A DNA stretch of 37,337 nt, taken from positions 1 to 37,337 of IMG/VR virus record IMGVR_UViG_3300050343_000109; one strand, given 5' to 3'. This stretch comes from a virus. The notes below the pieces were generated by a model that saw only the letters and a program-made list of their open reading frames with translations, made no database searches and was not told the DNA's origin. The position numbers were made by a program, and so were the translations under genes. This document shows, piece after piece, positions 1 through 8,883 of the stretch. Within the stretch, counting starts at the first letter, position 1; every line of letters starts with the position of its first letter.

Positions 1-456
1 ATCATCAGCATCAGCAAGAGCTACAACTGGGGTATTGCCAGAAATACCAGAGACATAGACCACTTCGCCTTTATCAATAGCTTCACCGGCTTGGGCTTTA
101 AAAATTACAGCACCACGTAAGTCACCAATAAACTCTGTAGCAGTTATTTCACCAGCATCTAGTTGTGGGAAAGTTTCAAGAACAGCGGCAGTCAACCTTT
201 GCTCAACAATATCTCCGGAAGAAAAAGTTTGTGCGGTTGTGTTGTCCTGCTCTCTTACAATAGTAAGGGTGTTACTAGAAACTCCAGTAACTTTTACTAT
301 TTCAATATTAGAACCATCGTCAATGCTGCAGAAGAAGTATTCATCTCCTGTAATACTTGGCAGTTTAGTAGCATCAGCAACAGTTATACTTGTTGCAGAG
401 CTAGATAAAGCCGCTGACAGAGTAGTACTAGCATTGTTTTTAAAGACAATTGCCAC
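1..456 (-). CDS. Phage tail/structural protein, C-terminus cut by window edge
   Basis: The minus-strand frame is open from a GTG at 456 to the left edge, giving 152 residues without a stop. The GTG is chosen because AGGAGG lies at 463-468, 6 bases upstream, and no ATG is available there. The visible protein starts VAIVFKNNASTTLS, is rich in Ser, Thr, Ala and Val, and later reads GDLRGAVIFKAQAGEAIDKG then VVYVSGISGNTP. This Gly/Val-rich beta pattern resembles fibre or decoration-type structural proteins of marine phages, but I cannot name a family. It lies last in the visible late gene run, after two other fibre-type genes, which supports a tail or receptor-binding role. Confidence 0.6.
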   Translation of the reverse strand, partial: MAIVFKNNASTTLSAALSSSATSITVADATKLPSITGDEYFFCSIDDGSNIEIVKVTGVSSNTLTIVREQDNTTAQTFSSGDIVEQRLTAAVLETFPQLDAGEITATEFIGDLRGAVIFKAQAGEAIDKGEVVYVSGISGNTPVVALADADD

Positions 457-473
457 ACTTTCCTCCTTTTAAA

Positions 474-900
474 TTAAGAAACTGTAACAGTCCAAGTGAT
501 TGTCATAGAGTCAGAAGCACCTTTATTAACGACTGAAAAAACTGTTCTACACAATAAAGTACCGCTAGAAGAGGCATTAAATATACCAGCTTCTGTAATA
601 GATCCTGTACCTTCTCCAGCGCCAAAAAGTAGCAACATACACTATGTCAGTCCCTGAAACAGTGGTAGAAGTCAAAGAGTTCCTATCAGCCTCACCGCCT
701 AAAGCGGTATCAGATGCAGCTGCGGTTGTAGAACCGGTACCTATCGCCATGTGCGACATAGCGGTAGCAGCAGTATCTTTCATTCGAGAAGCTACATACT
801 CTTTTCCATCAGTAACAACTACGTTGTCTACATATTTGACGACTTGATCATTAATTGCGATAGCTAATCTACCTTTTAATCTAAAATCATCTTTTAACAT
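474..900 (-). CDS. Tail fibre-type protein, frameshifted
   Basis: The gene starts MLKDDFRLKGRLAIAINDQV at 900 with a nearby AGGAG site. The first frame ends near 577, but shifting frame at the A5 run at 624-628 gives a sensible continuation (ATFGAGEGTGSITEAGIF, then SGTLLCRTVFSVVNKGASDS) ending TVTVS at the TAA at 474-476. The corrected protein is about 141 residues. The segment MAIGTGSTTAAASDTALGGE followed by an Arg and a Ser/Thr stretch is a common arrangement in phage tail fibre or tail-collar proteins. It sits between a repeat-rich fibre-like protein and another structural gene. The frameshift is most likely a homopolymer miscall. The role is inferred from pattern and position. Confidence 0.65.
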
Positions 901-909
901 TTATTTCTC

Positions 910-2116
910 CTAGTTTAATGCATTAGTATTTAGGGCCGCGCTATTAATAGTTCTACTTTGTATAAACTTAAGAGCCAACGACTCTGTTATTGTAGCACTA
1001 TCTGAGGCAGATGTACTAAAACTATAAGCATGGAATTCAGATATTCCCACAGAATCTGTTTTAACGGGGTTAAAAACTCTAGTTAAAGTTTCTGCAATAG
1101 AAATTGAGTCTGTTTTTCCTAAAGTAGAAAGTATAGTAGAAACTTCATTTAATGCAAATGTGTCCAAAAAGGGTTTACTAAAAATATATAGAAGCTCTTC
1201 CGACATAAAAGTAACATTTTCTTTATCTAAATCTACGTCGGTTTGTAGGGGGTCTTGTACAGAAGCCAAATCATCTAAAGTAAAAGTGTCACTAAAGACC
1301 CTGTTAAATGTAACAACTCTTGCAAGAACTTCAGACAAGGAAACAGAGTCTGATTTAGCTAGACCAAAATTGCTTGTATAATTCTCTGAAATAGAAATGC
1401 TGTCAATTGTAACTACACCCTCGCTTATAATTAAACTTTCTGAAATTGATACAGTTTCTGCACCAGCAAACACATCTATAAAAAAGTCTGTATTCTCAAT
1501 AAGACCAAAGGTATCTGTTAAAGAAGTAGATGCACTAAAAAAGAGGTCTTCAGCTAAACTAAGGTTATCTTGTTTTATAGTATTAAGGTTAAATATAGAA
1601 TTTTCCCCTAAAGAGACAATGTCTGAGCTTGCAGTTTCAAACAACAACTGAGGTACGTCAGAGATACTAGCAGTGTCAGAAAAACTTCTTAAGAACTCAA
1701 GTAAAATGTCTAAATCTTCCGACAAGCCTATGTTTTCAGAAACTACACTAAAACTAGTAGACTTTGCTATAGCTTCTAAAATAGATACTGTATCTGTTAC
1801 TTGTTTACCAAAAGTTACTAAATGTTCTTCCTGCATTGTCACAGAAACAGCATTAGGACTACCTGTTGTAAAATAAACATTTTTAGAGTCAGGGTCTAAT
1901 CGTACATTTACAGCAGATAAATTTACATACAGTAACGTAGATTGTAACTCTGTAAATGTAAGTGCAAATTGTGCAAGGCTATACTGAGAATCTGCGCTTG
2001 CTTCTACAAAAGTCGTAACAGATTTAGGCTCAGCTTTAGATAAACTAGCTTGAGATGACGGTAAATCTACCGTCGCTTTAAGGTTTTTATACGATACTAA
2101 AAGTCGAAAATGCCAT
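910..2116 (-). CDS. Repeat-rich fibre/adhesin-like virion protein (18-residue repeats)
   Basis: About 400 residues. From roughly residue 90 to the end it consists of some 15 degenerate copies of a motif of the type (S/T)D(S/T)-hydrophobic-S-hydrophobic-(S/A)E, most exactly 18 residues apart, for example TDSISIAETL, TDSVGISEFH and SDSATITESL. Such regular hydrophobic/Ser alternation suggests a beta-solenoid or a stalk, as in phage fibres. The start is placed at ATG 2116, which overlaps the stop of the upstream gene as TAATG. Reading on from that ATG needs one extra T in the T4 run at 2099-2102 (plus-strand A4). Without it the first usable start is near 1842. The N-terminal part (KNLKATVDLPSSQASLSKAE) is not repetitive and may attach to the tail. 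Confidence 0.65.
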
Positions 2117-2491
2117 TAATCAAAATCATCACGCACTTTAAACTTTACTAAATCTTGTACTGTTTGGATATTACCATCATTTTTTGTAAACTCTAGTTCG
2201 CCTTCAAAAGTACCAGAAGTAGTCCACGTGCCAGAGGGAAACAAACACGTACATACGCCCCCTGTAGGATTTGTAACTGTACAAAGTATTGTTGTTAATA
2301 CTGTAGAAGACCCTATTTTCTCTAATTCTAAGGCGTACTGCGCCATTTGATAAATCTATAGCAGCCCAAGTGTTACTGTTTTCTGGGTCTAAAGTTTGCC
2401 CAGTAGCAGCAGTGTTGCTGTCTTTTAGGGTAAAAGTTAGCTCAGGAAGAGTGTCTCCTGTTACTAATTTTATTGTATCTGAATATGCCAT
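2116..2491 (-). CDS. BppU-like baseplate/fibre N-terminal domain protein, frameshifted
   Basis: About 125 residues once two overlapping frames are joined at the T4 run at 2316-2319. The first half reads MAYSDTIKLVTGDTLPELTF with LSNGAVRLRIRE. The second continues KIGSSTVLTTILCTVTNP and ends with GTFEGELEF and LVKFKVRDDFD. The order (target DTLPELTFTL, AVRLRIR, G-x-F/Y-E-G-E-L-E, KFKVR..FD) matches the pattern of BppU-type or DUF2479-like N-terminal domains that link receptor-binding proteins to phage tails. The stop overlaps the next gene as TAATG, and a GAGG site precedes ATG 2491. The family call rests on motif memory, not a search. Confidence 0.6.
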
Positions 2492-2508
2492 ATGTACCTC
2501 ATTATATA

Positions 2509-4362
2509 CTAAAATGGATAGATATCATTAAATCTAAACTCTCCATCAATTAATAAATCTTCTAAACGTTCTGCTGTTGGTCCAAAAGCTGGTGTAAACC
2601 ACGCATCACCAAACTTAGGACTATCTGCCATAGGGAATATCATACCAAAAGGTCCAAAATATCCTGCCCTATCAAACAATTCTAACGTATATTCATTCCA
2701 CGGCATACCATCAGTTCTAAAAGCAGTAGAATAAGCAAATGTATCTTGTACTTGTACTCCTCTAAGAGGTTTTTCTAAAAACCCAGGAGTTACGCCCCTA
2801 CCTAAATATTTAATAAATTCTCTAAGTTCTAAACCTACTGCAGCTAAAGGTAGCAACACACTGGCACCTAAAAGCAACGGATATGCGGCTGAAGGTATAC
2901 CTTTATTGTTATAAGCATTTTGACTTTGTCTTAATAAACCACCCATAATGTTTACACCAAAAGCATAAAAGAAAGATTTAAGCTGGAATATTAAAGCAGT
3001 ATAAGGGTTAGAAGCCCAAGCAGGCCTTTCAGCTGCATTAGGTCTAATAATAGATTCTTCTACAAACCTAGACAGAGCATCAGCTACTTTTGCGTCACTA
3101 ACATTTAATTGACCTGTAGTTTTATCATATGCACTAATAACGTCTTGTCTAGTTAACCCTAGTTCTTTTAATGACTGATTACTTTGTGTATCATTAGCTT
3201 CAGCTAATCTAATTAAAAACTTTTGCCCCATACCAGCTGCAAAAGTCCTAGTAAACTTAGTATACCAATCAAGCCCAATGCCATTAAAAAACTTATCGGC
3301 AACAGCTTTAGAGCCTTCAGTCATAAACCCTAGTTCATAAGCATTTACATACATAGTATGGATAGAGTCATGAGTAGTTAACCCTAAATCTCTAGCAAAC
3401 TGTTCAGCTTGTTCTTTGTTTTTCATGTAGTATTGAATTTCTGCAAAAGAATCTTTCCAACCCAACATGCCTTTAGAACGTAGCATAGGTCCACCCATAT
3501 CAGGAATAGAAGCAATAGTAGCTAAAGGCAATAACGTAAGCATGTTAACCAATAAACCATAGCTGTTTAACCTTCTCATTAATGGGCTCATATCATGGCC
3601 AGTCTTACCCAACATGTTTTCAACAGCGTTTCTTGCTCCTTGTTTTTTAATCGGATCTTTTATCCTATTGACCATAACTTCAGAGGCCACATGTGCGTTA
3701 ACCACGTCCCCCGGTTGTGCAGTTTTAGGTAATAACTCTTTAAGAGCAGGGTTTGCGATATCTTCTGCTGTTAATTTAGTTGTTACATTTTTATGATATT
3801 CAACCTTTTTAACAGTGTTATCAACGTATTGAAACAAAGCGTTGCCGGGTTCAAGTAACACCCCTACATCTCTAGCTGCTTTGTTTGGTATGTTAGTAAA
3901 ATATTTTTGTCTTTCTGAAGATAACCCAACAGATAACTTAGTCGTATCTAATGATTCATCATTAGTTAGCCAAGTATTAACAAAAGAGTCCCAATCAGCA
4001 AAATCCTTACCATAGAGCCTAGGGTTTTCAATACCTGGGTTATATTGACGTAAAAGTTCAACTACTACAGCTCTTGCTTCTGTATTATGTATTAACTTAT
4101 TAAAGTCCCATTGTCTGGTAAAGAAGTTTGTTTGTTTACCAATATCAATCCCAGAAGGTCCTATATATTCATCATAGAATTTATCTAACCATTCTCTTAG
4201 AGCTTTTGCTCCTGGGTCTTTAATGTCTGCAGTAGCAACTGTATCATCTTCTGCAATTTTTGCTGCTTCATTAAACTTATCTAAATCTAACTTGCCATCA
4301 GTCCTAAAAACAAACTGGCCATTTACTTTTATATCTAAGGCTTCATTTCTTTTTTGGTTCGT
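2509..4362 (-). CDS. Giant internal virion protein, C-terminal segment (part 3 of 3)
   Basis: The frame is open from 4362 to the TAG at 2509. Its first part (ALDIKVNGQFVFRTDGKLDL) has no start codon or ribosome site and joins the preceding segment by a one-base change in the T6 run at 4350-4355, so I read it as the C-terminus of the protein that starts at 8882. It contains hydrophobic stretches that look membrane-active: one around LLVNMLTLLPLATIASI and another, AAYPLLLGASVLLPLAAVGL, followed by LREFIKYLGRG. T7 gp16 and similar ejection proteins enter the host envelope, which would fit. An internal GTG at 3861 could give a 450-residue product but has no good ribosome site. Confidence 0.6.
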   Translation of the reverse strand, partial: TNQKRNEALDIKVNGQFVFRTDGKLDLDKFNEAAKIAEDDTVATADIKDPGAKALREWLDKFYDEYIGPSGIDIGKQTNFFTRQWDFNKLIHNTEARAVVVELLRQYNPGIENPRLYGKDFADWDSFVNTWLTNDESLDTTKLSVGLSSERQKYFTNIPNKAARDVGVLLEPGNALFQYVDNTVKKVEYHKNVTTKLTAEDIANPALKELLPKTAQPGDVVNAHVASEVMVNRIKDPIKKQGARNAVENMLGKTGHDMSPLMRRLNSYGLLVNMLTLLPLATIASIPDMGGPMLRSKGMLGWKDSFAEIQYYMKNKEQAEQFARDLGLTTHDSIHTMYVNAYELGFMTEGSKAVADKFFNGIGLDWYTKFTRTFAAGMGQKFLIRLAEANDTQSNQSLKELGLTRQDVISAYDKTTGQLNVSDAKVADALSRFVEESIIRPNAAERPAWASNPYTALIFQLKSFFYAFGVNIMGGLLRQSQNAYNNKGIPSAAYPLLLGASVLLPLAAVGLELREFIKYLGRGVTPGFLEKPLRGVQVQDTFAYSTAFRTDGMPWNEYTLELFDRAGYFGPFGMIFPMADSPKFGDAWFTPAFGPTAERLEDLLIDGEFRFNDIYPF

Positions 4363-4667
4363 TTACTATAGGCCTTCTGTTTAAATAAGCAGAAGTATCT
4401 TCGGATGTTGACCTAGAATAAAAAGTAGAGGCTAGTTCTTGGTTTATATCTTTTAAATAACCATAAGCAGGCCTTAAAAGATACGAAACACTCCAATGTT
4501 TTTTGTCAGCCGGCATAAAGGTAAAGTCAGCTGATAGCATTTCTATGGCTTTGTTTTTAAAGTACCTCATAGTCTTTTTATCAAGGCCAAACTTATTCAT
4601 ATTTTCTACAATAACTTCAGCTTCTTCTACAATTTGATATTTTTGCGCTAGAGTTAGTGGGTCTTGT
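4343..4667 (-). CDS. Giant internal virion protein, middle segment (part 2 of 3)
   Basis: This short frame links the N-terminal and C-terminal segments. Shifting by one base in the T4 run at 4667-4670 turns the upstream end into EAKQDPLTLAQKYQIVEEAE, followed by VIVENMNKFGLDKKTMRYF. At its left end it joins the next segment through the T6 run at 4350-4355. An ATG exists at 4600 but has no Shine-Dalgarno sequence, and the residues before it read naturally as protein. It could be mistaken for an 85-residue gene. No domain is recognised in it. Confidence 0.5.
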
Positions 4668-7600
4668 TTTAGCCTCTACACTCTTTAAAACACTACCTAT
4701 AAACTCTTCAAACCTAGGGTTTAAAAGCTCTGGGCTAAGTCTATTCTTATACAGTGTGCCAATGACTTCATCAAAGAAGGTTTTTAACTTAGTAACTAAA
4801 TTTTTAAAATAAACTTCGGCTCTGTTAGTAGCTTTGTATTTAGGGTCTTCTGCTATCTTTCTAACAGCGATAGCAAATTGGTCAGCAAAATATTCATCAA
4901 AACCGTTATCAGGATCGCTGTATTTATTGCTACCTGTTTCTTCTAATCTTTTTTGCGCTTTTTCAAAGTCTTTGTAAATTAACTTACCTAAAGGAGTCCC
5001 TAACAATGAGGACTTGTAGCCTTCAAGGAACACGTGCCCCGCTTCATGTGATATCTCAAGGACAGCTTTAGCACGACTTGCATTGTCAGTAATTTTAGCT
5101 GGGTCAATAATAATTACATCAGAATCGCCAAAACCTATATATCTAGCAGAAGCATCAGAAGCTTTTAAATCATCTAATTGAGCTTGGTAAGCTTCTTGGT
5201 GTTGTTCTGAAAAATTAGGGATACTCCAACCTTGTTGGTTTGGAACCCCATCATCTACAGTTTTAAAATATAAAGTTCTTTTGTAGCCTAGTTTTTGTAA
5301 AATATTTTTGTAAGCCTTGCCTATATTGTTTCCTACTGAGGTTGTAAAAGACTTTGAAAAAAGTACAGCACCAGAACCAATATTAGATAAAGGTTTTTCT
5401 TTTTTACCTTTATTTGATAGATAAGTTTTGTTATCCCCCTCTTCAATATTCATTCTTGTAAAAGGCAGACCTTGTCTAGTAAGGTCGGACTCAATGTAAT
5501 ATTCAGGTTCAAACCTGCCTTCAGCTTCAGGCTCAGTGTTTCTTTCACTTATACCTTCTACTGAATCTATATCTACTCCGTTTCTAGCGGCTAAGTCATC
5601 TAAATACCTTCCATATTTTTGTGGAGTGTTTAAATCTCCAGTAGACTTATATGGCAATACTTCAACACCCGCTTCTTTAATAAGTTCAACTTTTTTTCGG
5701 TTAATCCCTGCATCTTCGTACTCTCGGTCTTTAAAAGTTTTTTTAGGTTCTCCTATTTTTCTTTTGGCAACAACCCTACCTTGTGCGATTACATCTGCAT
5801 CTACTTGAGCAAACTGTTGGTCAGTTAAGGATAATAAAGGTGTACCATTATAATCAATAGTTTTTCCTACCAGTGCAAGGCTACCAATCAATTCATTAAA
5901 CTGTGCTTGTAGACGTGCTCGTGGCCCTAACCCAGGGTCGGTTTGTACTAGTTCTCTGTTTTCTAATAGAGTTGTAATATCAACAGGTTTTCCATCTATT
6001 TTGAACCTTTGAGCCAAGGGTGTATTTAATTTGTTTTTACCGCCAAATTTATTTGCTAAAGAATCTTCAGCATTCTTAAGGGCTTCTGCCGCTACAACTG
6101 CAGGGTCTGCTTCAACTGGGCCTTCTGAGAATATTTTATAACCTTTGGCTGTTTCTCCTGGTTTCTTTATAGAGGGTTCAGTTGATTGAACAAGTCTAAA
6201 ACTAGTAGTAGGATATTTTTTACTTAAGTCAATATAATCTTTTAAGGCGCTAACGGGTACATTATCTATTTCTCTTTTACCTTCATTAGTAATATCTCTT
6301 TTTGTAAAGAAAGCAACATCATCTTTAGCCTGTTCGCTGCCTCCTAGTATTCTTAAAAATTCTTCTATTATATTTTTTTCTACAGCTTTAGGTTTACCTT
6401 GTTGTTCACTACGAGAAGCATAGAATTGATCTTTTGTTTTACCTGGAGTTGCAGAGTCTGGCACTTGAGTAAAAGCTGATTCAGAGGTAACAATATTTAT
6501 CCCAGAGTCTTGTCTTGTTTCAAAGTCTAACCCAGTGTCTTTTTGTTCTTCTGAAGAAATAGGGTCAGTCGTAGGTTGAGGACCTGCTGATTCTTCTTCT
6601 ACTTTCCTTACTTTTAAATCTCTATCAGCAAGTGCTTCTTCTTTAGTTTGTTGCTGAATAGTAAACTCTGGGTTGTTTCTATACCTTTTTTTAGCTGAGA
6701 TAACAGCTTTAGTAATGTTTTTATCTGAAACAGTTTGTCTTTCTATAAGGTTACCAGCTGCATCTTTTACACTTATTACATTGTTGTGATCCGGAGTTTG
6801 TGTTTCAACAAAACCTAGAACTTCAGCTAATGCTGTATCTGTAGCACCTTCATTTTGTATTCTTTTTGCAATGTTATTACCTTCAGGGGTATTGGGGTAA
6901 AGGAGAACACCTTTACTACCACCGTTTTCAGTAGTTTGTACTTCAGTTGCATTTACTCCATCTAGCCCTGTTCTATCTATAATTTTAGGGTCACTGAGTT
7001 GTTCTACAGAAATGTTAGGAATCCATACCGCAGGCTTTATACCTGCATTCATAGCTTTTACTTGGACATTTAAATCTTGCGGAGATTCGGGTTGAGGAAT
7101 TCCGTCCCCTATATCCATATCTTCTACATTTTGTCTTTCTGGTCCGAACAATAAGTTATAAGCTTTACCCATGACATTAGCTGGAGCACCTCTAGCGCCA
7201 CCAGCAATAGATCCAATAAATGCAGCTTCTGCCCTTCTTAAATTAGCCTCTTCTTGGCTGTAGGTTGGGTCAATAGCAAATCTTTGTTGTAGAACAATCT
7301 CTTCTTGTAAAGCTTCAGTAGTACCTTCGGCTACGCCACTTGTAACTAAGCCATAACCAGCAGCTTTGCTTAAACTCTTTATTACTTCTCCAGCACTAGC
7401 ATCACCTTTTACTAAGTCTTTTGCTGCTGTTTTAAATACCATGCCATAAAAAACTTTTTCTCCTAGAACATCTAAAAGAGCTTGAGGTACACCTAATGCT
7501 AAGGCTGCTTTTGCTTCATCTGCAGTTAACTCATATCCTGCATCTCTAAATTCTTCTAGTGATTGCGAAGAACCTACGGTTAAACTTTGTACACCAGAAC

Positions 7601-8882
7601 CTGTCCAAAAACCTAATTGCCCTAAAGGTATGCCTGCTATTTTATTTCTAGTTTGCAGTTGTTTATTAGCCACGGCCAATGGTAGTCCTTTTTGGCTAAA
7701 GTAGTATTTGTTTGCACTTACACCCTGGTAAGCTTGTTGTAAGTAATCCTTTTCTAAGTCAGTTAATTTAGGGCCTTTTCCTTGTCTAGCTAAATGGAAT
7801 TTATTAACAAGGTTATTTGTTTTGTTTGATACATACTTTTTAGCACCTGCATTTAAAGTAGCTTTACCTACACCACCAACAAGAGCGCCACTAAAACCAC
7901 TAGCTATAGAGGCAAGAGCTTGGGGGGTAACCATACCAATGCCTTTTGTAGCTTGAGTAAAAAATTTATCTAAAGTTGGTTCGTCCGCAAAATCAGCAAA
8001 AGAACCCATAGGTTCTAATACAGCTGCGGCACTTGCTCTAAATACATCTGCATTTCTTATCTTAGCTTCTGCAGCAGCTTGGTCTCCTTTTATGTAATCA
8101 AAGATAGCACCAAAATTAGAAATATCTGCCGTCATCTGGTCTGTACCAGCTTTGACAGCATTATCAAGAGTTTCTAACAAAGTAGCAGGGGGTGCAGGTT
8201 GATCAATAACTCTAGGCCCAAGTTTAGCGGCACTTGCAGCTTGCCCCGCTACAGTTTGTTTTAAAACAAGTTTTTCAATAGGGTTAAGAGGCGGCTCGTC
8301 AGAGACAGGCTTTTCATAAGAATCTGCGTCAGCAATCGCAGGGCCGGGACTGGGGGGCGGGTTTTTATCCCTAATTGCTTGGAGTTCTGACAAAAATAAA
8401 TCATCATCTCTTGTAGAGTTTTTTGCTAAATTCCTTATAGCATTAGAAAAATCATCCACACGTGTCGGTGTTTGTTTAGCCCAAGCAGAGTCATAAACTT
8501 CTTCAGCTGCTTTAGTGTAATCTCCGTCTGATAAATACTGCCAAGTTTTTTTGTGAGCATCTGGGTTAACGGACTCGTCCCACCAGTTTTCGCCAAGTTG
8601 AAAATTAACAGAAAAAAGAGCGTTTACAAAATCTGGATCTTCTTCTCCTAATTGTTTTGCTTGGGAAATAGCAGCATCATAGGCTTTTTGCCCATCCGCA
8701 TTAAACCAAAGATTTAATTTGTCTGAGTCTACTAAATCATTTTCTTTGTATTGAAGCTTTTCGTCTTCAGTTAATTTGTGACCATATCCAGCTGTAAGAA
8801 TGCCTCGGGAATCGCGATAAACTTTATTACGAAATCCTTCTCTATTCTTTAAATGATCAAGGGCGCTTTGAGGAATCGACAC
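4617..8882 (-). CDS. Giant internal virion protein, N-terminal segment: lysozyme plus zincin motif
   Basis: This 1,421-residue frame starts at GTG 8882, one base after the TAG of the upstream gene, with GGGGAG inside that gene as ribosome site. Residues 1-160 look like a T4-type (GH24) lysozyme: E15, D24 and T30 in REGFRNKVYRDS and GILTAGYGH have the same spacing as T4 lysozyme E11, D20 and T26. A hydrophobic, Gly/Ala-rich region lies around residues 320-350. Near residue 1279 is HEAGH, an HExxH zinc-peptidase motif, with E1330 in DEYFADQFA as a plausible third ligand. The gene position after gp14- and gp15-like genes is that of T7 gp16, the ejected peptidoglycan-cutting core protein. The total reconstructed length is about 2,120 residues with the next two segments. 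Confidence 0.8.
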   Translation of the reverse strand: MSIPQSALDHLKNREGFRNKVYRDSRGILTAGYGHKLTEDEKLQYKENDLVDSDKLNLWFNADGQKAYDAAISQAKQLGEEDPDFVNALFSVNFQLGENWWDESVNPDAHKKTWQYLSDGDYTKAAEEVYDSAWAKQTPTRVDDFSNAIRNLAKNSTRDDDLFLSELQAIRDKNPPPSPGPAIADADSYEKPVSDEPPLNPIEKLVLKQTVAGQAASAAKLGPRVIDQPAPPATLLETLDNAVKAGTDQMTADISNFGAIFDYIKGDQAAAEAKIRNADVFRASAAAVLEPMGSFADFADEPTLDKFFTQATKGIGMVTPQALASIASGFSGALVGGVGKATLNAGAKKYVSNKTNNLVNKFHLARQGKGPKLTDLEKDYLQQAYQGVSANKYYFSQKGLPLAVANKQLQTRNKIAGIPLGQLGFWTGSGVQSLTVGSSQSLEEFRDAGYELTADEAKAALALGVPQALLDVLGEKVFYGMVFKTAAKDLVKGDASAGEVIKSLSKAAGYGLVTSGVAEGTTEALQEEIVLQQRFAIDPTYSQEEANLRRAEAAFIGSIAGGARGAPANVMGKAYNLLFGPERQNVEDMDIGDGIPQPESPQDLNVQVKAMNAGIKPAVWIPNISVEQLSDPKIIDRTGLDGVNATEVQTTENGGSKGVLLYPNTPEGNNIAKRIQNEGATDTALAEVLGFVETQTPDHNNVISVKDAAGNLIERQTVSDKNITKAVISAKKRYRNNPEFTIQQQTKEEALADRDLKVRKVEEESAGPQPTTDPISSEEQKDTGLDFETRQDSGINIVTSESAFTQVPDSATPGKTKDQFYASRSEQQGKPKAVEKNIIEEFLRILGGSEQAKDDVAFFTKRDITNEGKREIDNVPVSALKDYIDLSKKYPTTSFRLVQSTEPSIKKPGETAKGYKIFSEGPVEADPAVVAAEALKNAEDSLANKFGGKNKLNTPLAQRFKIDGKPVDITTLLENRELVQTDPGLGPRARLQAQFNELIGSLALVGKTIDYNGTPLLSLTDQQFAQVDADVIAQGRVVAKRKIGEPKKTFKDREYEDAGINRKKVELIKEAGVEVLPYKSTGDLNTPQKYGRYLDDLAARNGVDIDSVEGISERNTEPEAEGRFEPEYYIESDLTRQGLPFTRMNIEEGDNKTYLSNKGKKEKPLSNIGSGAVLFSKSFTTSVGNNIGKAYKNILQKLGYKRTLYFKTVDDGVPNQQGWSIPNFSEQHQEAYQAQLDDLKASDASARYIGFGDSDVIIIDPAKITDNASRAKAVLEISHEAGHVFLEGYKSSLLGTPLGKLIYKDFEKAQKRLEETGSNKYSDPDNGFDEYFADQFAIAVRKIAEDPKYKATNRAEVYFKNLVTKLKTFFDEVIGTLYKNRLSPELLNPRFEEFIGSVLKSVEAKTRPTNSSAKISNCRRS

Positions 8883-8883
8883 A

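Noticed and set aside
163-408. Plus-strand frames inside the left-arm genes
   Set aside because: They lack ribosome sites and lie antisense to clear coding sequence; shadows.
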